Shown: positions 1 through 6,723 of the stretch, piece after piece
Position numbering within the stretch: position 1 is the first letter of the stretch
Layout of the letters: each line of letters opens with the position of its first letter
From: Paractinoplanes pyxinae
Lineage (GTDB): Bacteria > Actinomycetota > Actinomycetes > Mycobacteriales > Micromonosporaceae
Reading direction: 5' to 3'
DNA length: 64,000 nucleotides
Assembly: GCF_026626335.1 (NCBI RefSeq)
Contig: NZ_JAPNTZ010000008.1
Span: forward strand, 1-64,000
Notes under the pieces: generated by a model
What the model saw: the letters and a program-made list of their open reading frames with translations, nothing else
The model's database searches: none
Told to the model about the DNA's origin: nothing
Program-made: the position numbers and the translations under genes

Positions 1-141
1 CCCCCCCCCCCGCCCCCCCCCCCCCCCCGACCCGCCCGCTCACCACACGGCCCCTGCCGACACCGCGACCCGCCCGCTGACCACACGGGCCCGCCCACAC
101 CACGACCCGCCACTCACCACATGGCCTCTGCCGACACCGCG
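1..141. repeat. C-rich tract and 37-38 bp tandem repeats
   Basis: The first 28 bases are almost pure C. They are followed by three direct repeats beginning with GACCCGC at 29, 67 and 104 (38, 37 and 37 bp) and a decayed fourth copy from 141. I see no convincing gene in 1-289; open frames here are a by-product of the GC-rich repeats. Confidence 0.75.
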
Positions 142-289
142 ACCCGCCTGCTCATCACGGGGCTTCCAGCCACGCGGCGATCCACCCATCAGCCGCCACC
201 CCCGGCCAACGAGCTCCGCCGCATGACACCGCCGGACAGCCGCGCCAGCCGGACGAGGGTCATATCGTCCGCTGAAGGCATTCACGGGT

Positions 290-1567
290 TCACCGCGCCC
301 TCTCGTCCGCCGCGGACATCGGCGACGGTCCAGCGGGCGACGGACAAGCGGACTCGGCCGGGAGTGTCGCCGCGACCACGAAAGTGCCGTCCGGAGTTGG
401 GCCCGCGGTCAGGTCACCGCCGAGCAAAGCTGCGCGTTCGCGCATTCCGCGCAAGCCGTGCCCACCGTGGCCTGTGCTCGTGGCGCCGCCGTTCACGACT
501 CGGATGGCCAGCTCAGCCGGGCGATAGGCGAGGGTGAGCCGCACCGGATTGCCAGGTGCGTGCCGCCGCGCGTTTGTGAGCGCTTCTTGCACGATGCGGT
601 ACGCGGTTGCTTCGACCACCTGCGGCAACGATCGCTCGCGTCCCTCCACGGCCACTTCGACCGGCTGGCTGTCGATCAGCTCGTCGAGCCGCCTGAGACT
701 GCCGACCGACTCGGCCGTCCAGCTGCCGACCGTCTGGTCGGTCCGATCTCGGCTGCCGGGCGGCCCCGGCTCGAAAGGCTGACCGTCGACCGGCCTGCCG
801 GGTCGAGCGGGACTGACGACGGGCTCGCTGTCGATCGGCTCGAGCTCGGCCAGGCGTTCGATCGGGCTCGATCGGAGCGCGCCGACCGTCCCGCGCAGCT
901 CGCGGGCCGCGCCCCGGCCGGCTTCCTGGACGCGCCCGACCGCCGTACGGGCGGCTTCGGTGTTGCCGTCCTCGATGGCCTCGGCGGCGACGTCGGCGTG
1001 CAGGGTCACCACCGACATGGTGTGGGCGAGCACGTCGTGCAGGTCGCGGGCCAGCGCCAGCCGTTCGTGCTGCACCTGCCGCTCGGCCTCGCGCACCGCC
1101 CGCCCCGCGACCTCGGCGCGCCACAACCGCCGGGACCGCACGACCTCGCCGAACAGGATCGCGGCCGCCATCACCGACACGGTTGTGGGCAGCTCATAGC
1201 CGTACAAGTAACCAGGGTCTTCGCCCCCGAGCGACCGCGCCAGCGACGAGACGGCGACCAGCGACGCGCCCGACCCCACCGCCCACCACAGCCGGCCCGC
1301 CTCCGTGGCCGAGTAGAGCGCCGCCCCGACCGGCAACGCCAGGCCGATGGGCGGTAACCCCAACGCGTAGTAACCGAGCAATCCGGCGCCCGACGCCAGC
1401 AGCACAGCCACCGGCCACCGGCGTCGCACCAGCATCAACGCGCCGAACCCCAGCGCGAACAGGTACGCCACCGGCGGAGCGCCGCTGCCCCGCACGTCGA
1501 CGGCGACCGCGATGCCGACCACCACGGCGGTGGTCCCTCCGAGCAGCAGATCCGTCCGTCGGCCCAT
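290..1567 (-). CDS. NarL-type sensor histidine kinase, orphan
   Basis: A 425-residue two-component sensor kinase. The N-terminal ~130 residues are hydrophobic membrane helices. A HisKA_3 dimerisation/phosphoacceptor box follows (LARDLHDVLAHT, His about residue 177), then an HATPase_c domain (N box EALTNARRHA, G box GHGLRGMRER). The kinase would autophosphorylate and pass phosphate to a LuxR/NarL response regulator, but no regulator gene lies beside it. The linker between the two kinase domains carries an unusual Pro/Arg/Asp-rich insertion of roughly 50 residues, with an internal duplication of an ELxxIDSxPV-like motif. The start at 1567 is chosen over an in-frame upstream start at 1627 because GGGAGG lies 8 nt before it. 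Confidence 0.88.
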   Translation of the reverse strand: MGRRTDLLLGGTTAVVVGIAVAVDVRGSGAPPVAYLFALGFGALMLVRRRWPVAVLLASGAGLLGYYALGLPPIGLALPVGAALYSATEAGRLWWAVGSGASLVAVSSLARSLGGEDPGYLYGYELPTTVSVMAAAILFGEVVRSRRLWRAEVAGRAVREAERQVQHERLALARDLHDVLAHTMSVVTLHADVAAEAIEDGNTEAARTAVGRVQEAGRGAARELRGTVGALRSSPIERLAELEPIDSEPVVSPARPGRPVDGQPFEPGPPGSRDRTDQTVGSWTAESVGSLRRLDELIDSQPVEVAVEGRERSLPQVVEATAYRIVQEALTNARRHAPGNPVRLTLAYRPAELAIRVVNGGATSTGHGGHGLRGMRERAALLGGDLTAGPTPDGTFVVAATLPAESACPSPAGPSPMSAADERAR

Positions 1568-1711
1568 GAAGCCAGCCTCCCACCGCAACGGGGCCACGAG
1601 CCGCCCGATCAACCCCGAGCGCGTCAACGGTTCAGCGATCGATCCAGTTCAACGATCAGCGAGCAGCACCGCTCAGCACCACCGGACGGCGATGACCATG
1701 ACTTCGGCCTG

Positions 1712-2101
1712 TCAGCGGAGCGGCGCAACTTGCCGCTTGGTCACCCTCAGCACCAGCCACGCGATCACTCCGAGCACCGCACCCTGGACGGCGTTGAAGA
1801 TCAGGATTCCGAAGTAGCCGGGCAGCGGGATCGTCTCGGCCGAGTCCAGGAACGGCTGCAGCGCCCAGTTGAGCAGGATCGCGGCAATCCCGTAGGCGAC
1901 GCCGGCCGCAACCGTCGTCAGCACCGGCTTGGCCGGCTTGACGATCACCACGGCAGCGATCCAGACCAGCGACACGAGCGCGGTAAGCACCAGCGGGCCG
2001 ACCGGCTTGGCCAGCGGGCCGCTGTCGTACGCGCCGACGATGCTCAGCACCGGCCGGGCCAGCCCCACCAGCCCGAGCAGCACGGCGAGTCGAAGATTCA
2101 T
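1712..2101 (-). CDS. Small integral membrane protein
   Basis: A 129-residue hydrophobic protein with about four predicted membrane helices (roughly residues 5-25, 35-55, 60-80 and 95-120) and a basic C-terminus. The family is not recognised. The start at 2101 (MNLRLAV) is the first Met that leads straight into a helix; a longer frame would run into the divergently transcribed esterase gene. No strong ribosome site is visible. It lies divergently from the esterase/sigma pair, with a 121-bp spacer that must hold both promoters. The function cannot be stated from sequence. Confidence 0.65.
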   Translation of the reverse strand: MNLRLAVLLGLVGLARPVLSIVGAYDSGPLAKPVGPLVLTALVSLVWIAAVVIVKPAKPVLTTVAAGVAYGIAAILLNWALQPFLDSAETIPLPGYFGILIFNAVQGAVLGVIAWLVLRVTKRQVAPLR

Positions 2102-2222
2102 GAGGTCGACGGTAGAAGTGCGCGCAGGTGAGCGAATCCGCTCGATGTTGACAGCTTCGGTCAACAAACGACGTTCTTGGAGTGCGCGATTCCTTTCGCC
2201 GGCCGTCGTGGTCTGTACGGGC

Positions 2223-3101
2223 ATGACGACTGGATCAGATCTGAATCGGGTGCTCTGGCAGGAGCGGGCCGCAGGTGACGCGAGCCGCGCCTGGGAGTCG
2301 CTGACCACCGAGCCCGAGGGCTTGCGCGAGGAGATGAGCGAGGACGGACTTTGGCTGCGGCCGCCCGGCGCTGCGGACGACCGCGTCGTGCTGGCCATCC
2401 ACGGCGGCGGGTTCGTCAGCGGGTCGATCGCCACCCACCGCCGGATGTTCGGCCATCTGGCGCTGGCCTCGGGGCTGGCGACCCTTGTCGTCGACTACGG
2501 CCTGGTTCCGGACTTCGTCTACCCGTCGCAGATCGAGCAGGTGAGCGCGATCTACCGGCGACTGACCGGGCGGCTTGTGGCGGGCCGGCGGCAGGCGGCA
2601 GGCCAGCAGCCGGCCGAGCAGCATGAGGTGGGCGGGCAGCAGGTGGCGGGCCGGCGGCCAACCGGGCGGCGGGTGGCGTTGGTCGGTGACTCGTGCGGCG
2701 GAACTCTGGCCCTCGAAGTGGCGCTGCGTGAAGACGTACCGGAAACGCTTGTTCTCTTCTCGCCCTGGGTCGACTTCGAGACGTCGGGCGCGAGCTACGA
2801 AACCGGGAGCGACCCGTTCTTCACGCCGGAATTGGTGCGCGGTTTGGCGAAGCAATATCTGGCCGGCGCCACACCGGGCGACCTGGATTTGGCTGCGCTG
2901 CCACCGACGTACGTGCAAGTTGGCGGTGAGGAGGCCTTGTTGGACGACGCCCGAATGCTGGCCGCGCGGTCGGCGGCGGTCGAACTGGACGTCTTTCCGG
3001 GGCAGTTGCATACCTTTCAGATGGCGGCCGGGAACTCGCCGGTCGCCGACGAGGCCATCCGGAAGGCGGGATCGTGGCTGCGCCGCACAATGGCGTCATG
3101 A
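2223..3101 (+). CDS. Alpha/beta hydrolase (HSL-type esterase)
   Basis: A 292-residue alpha/beta hydrolase of the hormone-sensitive-lipase group, probably a cytoplasmic carboxylesterase. The oxyanion-hole motif HGGG (AIHGGGFVSG), the nucleophile elbow GDSCGG and a C-terminal catalytic His (QLHTFQ) are visible; the acid is probably in the GGEEALLDDA region. There is no signal peptide. Before the nucleophile the fold is interrupted by a Gln/Gly/Arg-rich stretch. A 16-bp sequence in it repeats exactly 66 bp apart (2577 and 2643), so it is an in-frame repeat expansion. The stop codon overlaps the start of the sigma factor gene (ATGA), which implies coupled translation. Confidence 0.85.
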   Translation: MTTGSDLNRVLWQERAAGDASRAWESLTTEPEGLREEMSEDGLWLRPPGAADDRVVLAIHGGGFVSGSIATHRRMFGHLALASGLATLVVDYGLVPDFVYPSQIEQVSAIYRRLTGRLVAGRRQAAGQQPAEQHEVGGQQVAGRRPTGRRVALVGDSCGGTLALEVALREDVPETLVLFSPWVDFETSGASYETGSDPFFTPELVRGLAKQYLAGATPGDLDLAALPPTYVQVGGEEALLDDARMLAARSAAVELDVFPGQLHTFQMAAGNSPVADEAIRKAGSWLRRTMAS

Positions 3102-3931
3102 CCGAGCCCGGCTTCGAGGCGGCGACCGAGGACCTGCGGCGCGAATTGACCGCGCACTGCTACCGCATGCTGGGTTCGTGGGATGAGGCCGAGGACGCCG
3201 TCCAGGAGACGTATCTGCGCGCCTGGCGTGGCTGGGAGAAATTCGAACACCGTTCCTCCGTACGCACGTGGCTGTACCGGATCGCCACGAATGTCACATT
3301 GACCGCGTTGAAAGGCCGCTCCCCGGCGGTGAGCCCCGCTGTCGACGAGCCGGCCATTCAGCCGTACGCCGAAAATCGGGACGATCTGCGGCTGGCTCTC
3401 ATCGCCGGGTTGCGAACGCTCACGCCCGGTCAACGGGCCGTCCTGCTGCTCCGCGACGTACTGGCGTTCCCCGCGACCGACGTGGGCCGGATGCTCGACC
3501 TGACGCCGGGCGCGGTGAAGAGTGCCCTGCAACGCGCCCGGGCCCGGCTCGGCGAGGCCGCCCACCGCCCCGACGACGTGGCCGAGCCGACCAGCCCGGC
3601 CGCCCGCCGCCAGCTCGACGCCTACATGACGGCCTTTCGCACGGCCGACATCACCGGATTGACCGCCATGCTGCGCCAGGACGCGCGCCTCGAAATGATT
3701 CCCGGGGACACGTTCGACGGTTTCGAGAAGTGCGTGCCGGTGTTCGCCGCGGCGGTCGGCGAACCCGGCGACTGGCAGATGGAACCGGTCGTCGCCAACG
3801 GTCAGCCGGCGGCCGTGGTCCATTTCCGGGGCGAGCCGATGGGCGTGGCCGTCCTCGACTGCCGCCTCGACGGCATCGCTGCCGTCACCGTTTTCAGCGA
3901 TCCCGGATTGGTCGCTCACTTCCGGTCATAG
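3098..3931 (+). CDS. ECF sigma-70 factor with SnoaL-like C-terminus
   Basis: A 277-residue extracytoplasmic-function sigma factor. Region 2 (HCYRMLGSWDEAEDAVQETYLRAW, here split for reading: HCYRMLGSWDEA then EDAVQETYLRAW) lies at about residues 23-48. Region 4 (LTPGQRAVLLLRDVLAFPA, then the recognition helix around TPGAVKSALQRARARL) lies at about 110-155. The last ~110 residues look like the NTF2/SnoaL-like domain found in SigG/SigJ-type factors, which lack a classical anti-sigma partner. The ATG at 3098 overlaps the esterase stop. I infer that the C-terminal domain, and perhaps the co-translated esterase, regulates or is regulated by it. The exact ECF group is uncertain. Confidence 0.87.
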   Translation: MTEPGFEAATEDLRRELTAHCYRMLGSWDEAEDAVQETYLRAWRGWEKFEHRSSVRTWLYRIATNVTLTALKGRSPAVSPAVDEPAIQPYAENRDDLRLALIAGLRTLTPGQRAVLLLRDVLAFPATDVGRMLDLTPGAVKSALQRARARLGEAAHRPDDVAEPTSPAARRQLDAYMTAFRTADITGLTAMLRQDARLEMIPGDTFDGFEKCVPVFAAAVGEPGDWQMEPVVANGQPAAVVHFRGEPMGVAVLDCRLDGIAAVTVFSDPGLVAHFRS

Positions 3932-3964
3932 ATGTTTTACGATGCGTCGATGTCAGGGCTACGA

Positions 3965-5875
3965 ATGCGCACGCTCGCCGTCGCCGTCGTCGCGGGGGTC
4001 GGGGCCACACTGACCATCGCCGTCGCGCCGGCCGAGGCCGCCGGCACACCGCACGTCCGGGCCGGGGAGACAGTTCCGGTCTATTCCTACGAGAACGCCG
4101 TACGGGAAAGCGTCTGGGTGCAGACCACTCTGGACAACGATGACGACGGCGTGCCCGACCGGGTCGCCGTCGACATCGTGCGGCCGCGCGAGGCCGCCGA
4201 CAAACGCATCAAGGTGCCGGTCGTTCTCGAGGCGTCGCCGTACTACTCGTGCTGTGGGCGCGGGAACGAAAGCGAGCTCAAGCAGTACGACGCCAACGGC
4301 ACGATCACCAAACAGCCACTGTTCTACGACAACTACTTCGTTCCCCGCGGGTACGCGTTCGTGGCGGCCGACCTGGCCGGGACCAACCGCTCGACCGGGT
4401 GCGAGGACGTCGGCGGGCGCGAGGAGGTGCTCAGCGCCAAGGCCGTGGTCGACTGGCTGAACGGCCGGGGTCGTGCAACGTACGCCGATGGAACGCCGGC
4501 TGTCGCCACCCGCTGGACCAATGGCAAGACGGGCATGATCGGCAAGTCGTGGGACGGCTCGGTGGCCAACGGAGTGGCCGCGACCGGCGTCGAAGGTCTC
4601 GAGACGATCGTGCCCATCTCGGCCATCTCGAGCTGGTACGACTACCAGCGCTACAACGGCGTGCTACGGGCTGAGGACTACCCCGAGTATCTGCACCAGG
4701 CGGTCAGCGGCCGGCCCGAGAGCGTGTGCGACGCGACGCTCAAGGAACTCGACGAGGGCAGCGACGACGCGACCGGCAACTACAACGCCTACTGGGCCGA
4801 GCGCGACTACCGGCCGGATGCACGAAAAGTGCACGCTAGTGTCCTCATCGCTCATGGGTTGAACGATACGAACGTCACCACCGCGCAATTCGCTCAATGG
4901 TGGAACAGGCTGCGCGTTCCCAAGAAGATGTGGCTCGCCCAGCAGGGACACGTCGACCCGTTCGACATCCGCCGCGCGCAGTGGGTGGACACTTTGCACC
5001 GGTGGTTCGATCGTTACCTGCAAGGTCTGCGCAACGGCATCGACCGTGAGCCGGCGGTGTCGATCGAGACGGCGCCGGGCACGTGGGTGAACGAGCGCAC
5101 GTGGCCCGCCTCCGCTGCGCGATCGGTCAAGGTCGCGCTGGGTGACGGTGATGGGACGACGGGCACTCTGGGTGGCCGGTCGGGCAGCGGTTCCCGTACG
5201 TGGACCGACGCGCCCGATCTGAGCGAGGCCACCGCGGTCGCCGCTCCCAACACCGCGGTTCCCGGTCGGGTGGCGTTCCTGTCGGCCCCGCTCTCCCAGC
5301 CCGTACGGATCTCGGGCACCCCGTCGGTCAAGCTGCGCGTGCAGGTGGACAAGCCGACGACCGAGCTCACCGCCCGGCTCGTTGACTACGGCACTGCGAC
5401 GCGGGTCAACTACGTGGCCGCCGGCGAGGGCATCACGACGCTGACCACGGAGTCGTGCTGGGGCGCCTCGACCGCGGCCGACGACGCCTGTTACCGCGAC
5501 ACCGTCGAGAACGTCATCACCAGCGACCACGCCATCCTCACCCGCGGCTGGCAGGACGCGGCGCACCGGGTCTCGCTGCGGTTCGTGACGCCGCTGCAGC
5601 CCGGCCGCTGGTACGACGTGACCGTGCCGATGCAGGCGACCGACCAGCGCCTGGCGGCCGGTCACGTGCTCGGGCTCATCCTGCAGGCCAGCGACAACGA
5701 GTACTCGACGCCGCAGTCGACGGGGGCGACGATCAAGCTCGACCTGCGCGGTAGCTCGCTGACGCTTCCGCTGGTCGGCCGGCTGCCCGCGCCAGGCGCG
5801 ACCGCCCCGACCGTACCGGCCGCGCCCGCCGCCACCAGGCTGGCGCCGCAGAAGTTCCAGCCCCTGCTCCCCTGA
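3965..5875 (+). CDS. Secreted X-Pro dipeptidyl-peptidase / CocE-NonD hydrolase
   Basis: About 636 residues. The N-terminal signal peptide (MRTLAVAVVAG..., cleavage near AEAAG) shows export. The alpha/beta-hydrolase core matches the S15/CocE family. The serine elbow GKSWDGS (Ser about 195), the Asp in HGLNDTN (about 301) and the His in QQGHVDP (about 329) make a plausible triad. The C-terminal ~230 residues form the beta-rich X-Pro peptidase domain. The product should cut X-Pro dipeptides or small esters outside the cell. In-frame starts at 3932 and 3950 are possible; 3965 is preferred because AGGG lies 6 nt upstream. A strong hairpin follows the stop. Confidence 0.87.
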   Translation: MRTLAVAVVAGVGATLTIAVAPAEAAGTPHVRAGETVPVYSYENAVRESVWVQTTLDNDDDGVPDRVAVDIVRPREAADKRIKVPVVLEASPYYSCCGRGNESELKQYDANGTITKQPLFYDNYFVPRGYAFVAADLAGTNRSTGCEDVGGREEVLSAKAVVDWLNGRGRATYADGTPAVATRWTNGKTGMIGKSWDGSVANGVAATGVEGLETIVPISAISSWYDYQRYNGVLRAEDYPEYLHQAVSGRPESVCDATLKELDEGSDDATGNYNAYWAERDYRPDARKVHASVLIAHGLNDTNVTTAQFAQWWNRLRVPKKMWLAQQGHVDPFDIRRAQWVDTLHRWFDRYLQGLRNGIDREPAVSIETAPGTWVNERTWPASAARSVKVALGDGDGTTGTLGGRSGSGSRTWTDAPDLSEATAVAAPNTAVPGRVAFLSAPLSQPVRISGTPSVKLRVQVDKPTTELTARLVDYGTATRVNYVAAGEGITTLTTESCWGASTAADDACYRDTVENVITSDHAILTRGWQDAAHRVSLRFVTPLQPGRWYDVTVPMQATDQRLAAGHVLGLILQASDNEYSTPQSTGATIKLDLRGSSLTLPLVGRLPAPGATAPTVPAAPAATRLAPQKFQPLLP

Positions 5876-5883
5876 GGTCCGTT

Positions 5884-5916
5884 CCCGTCACGGTGGCTTC
5901 GGGCCACCGTGACGGG
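5884..5916 (+). terminator. Intrinsic-type hairpin terminator
   Basis: A perfect 14-bp inverted repeat (CCCGTCACGGTGGC and its complement) with a 5-nt loop sits 8 nt after the X-Pro peptidase stop. No T run follows, as is common in actinobacteria. Confidence 0.8.
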
Positions 5917-5973
5917 CGGAACAGTGTGGCGGCCGCCGTTGCCCGGCGAGGGCGGCGGCGACAGGATCGTGCA

Positions 5974-6651
5974 ATGAGCGAGGCTGTCACGTCCGCCCCG
6001 GCCACACCGGTCGCGCAGGCCCGTCCGGCCGTCGCCGTCGTGCTGTCGTTCGCCGCGGGCGCGACCGACGCGTTCGCGTTCCTGCAGCTCGGCGGCATCT
6101 TCACGGCCAACATGACCGGCAACCTGATCCTGGTCGGGCTGTTCCAGCGGCCCGGCTACACGACGACGCTGATCGGGGCGACGGTGGCGGTGATCGTGTT
6201 CGCGCTGGTGGCCTATCTGGGCTTCCGGCTCACGCTGTCCCGGGTCGGCCCGTCCCGCGGCGCGCGCCTGTTGCTCATCACAGCGACGGTCGTCCAGGTG
6301 GCCGTCCTGGCCGGCTACGCCTTGACTGATCGCCCGCTCGAACGCGCATTGTTGTGCGTTTTCATCGCGCTGTCATCCGTGGCCATGGCCTGCCAGACGG
6401 TGATCGGCCGCACGATCGAGGCCCGCTCCGGCGTCACGACGACGTTCGTCACCGGCACTTTGACCAGCCTCATGCAGAACCTGGCCAACGGCAAACGCGA
6501 TTTCCGTACGGTACGGACTCTGTCGATCGTGGCTTTGGTTGGCGGCGCCCTGTCCGGCGCGCTGGCCGTCGCGACCGATCCCTTGCTAGGCGCGGCGCTG
6601 CCCCTGGTGCCTTCACTCGTCGCGCTGGCCCTGCTCGCCACCCGCCGCTGA
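5974..6651 (+). CDS. DUF1275 (YoaK-like) membrane protein
   Basis: A 225-residue integral membrane protein with about six hydrophobic helices. The opening segment (SFAAGATDAFAFLQLG, then FTANMTGNLI) is the hallmark of the DUF1275/YoaK family, whose members are putative transporters of unknown substrate. The start at 5974 follows AGGAT with suitable spacing; a longer upstream frame is Arg-rich and runs through the terminator hairpin, so it was not used. The gene stands alone between the terminator and the convergent Hsp70-like gene. Confidence 0.85.
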   Translation: MSEAVTSAPATPVAQARPAVAVVLSFAAGATDAFAFLQLGGIFTANMTGNLILVGLFQRPGYTTTLIGATVAVIVFALVAYLGFRLTLSRVGPSRGARLLLITATVVQVAVLAGYALTDRPLERALLCVFIALSSVAMACQTVIGRTIEARSGVTTTFVTGTLTSLMQNLANGKRDFRTVRTLSIVALVGGALSGALAVATDPLLGAALPLVPSLVALALLATRR

Positions 6652-6723
6652 ACCCCACGACATCAGCACACCGGCCGCCCAAGTTCGTCGCTCATCGCCG
6701 CGCGCTGCCGACCTAGACGACGT

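Noticed and set aside
40..285. A minus-strand 81-codon frame at the window start
   Set aside because: It reads through the 37-38 bp repeats; no ribosome site or domain.
640..880. A frameshift in the orphan sensor kinase linker
   Set aside because: The frame stays open into an intact ATPase domain, so it is an insertion, not a frameshift.
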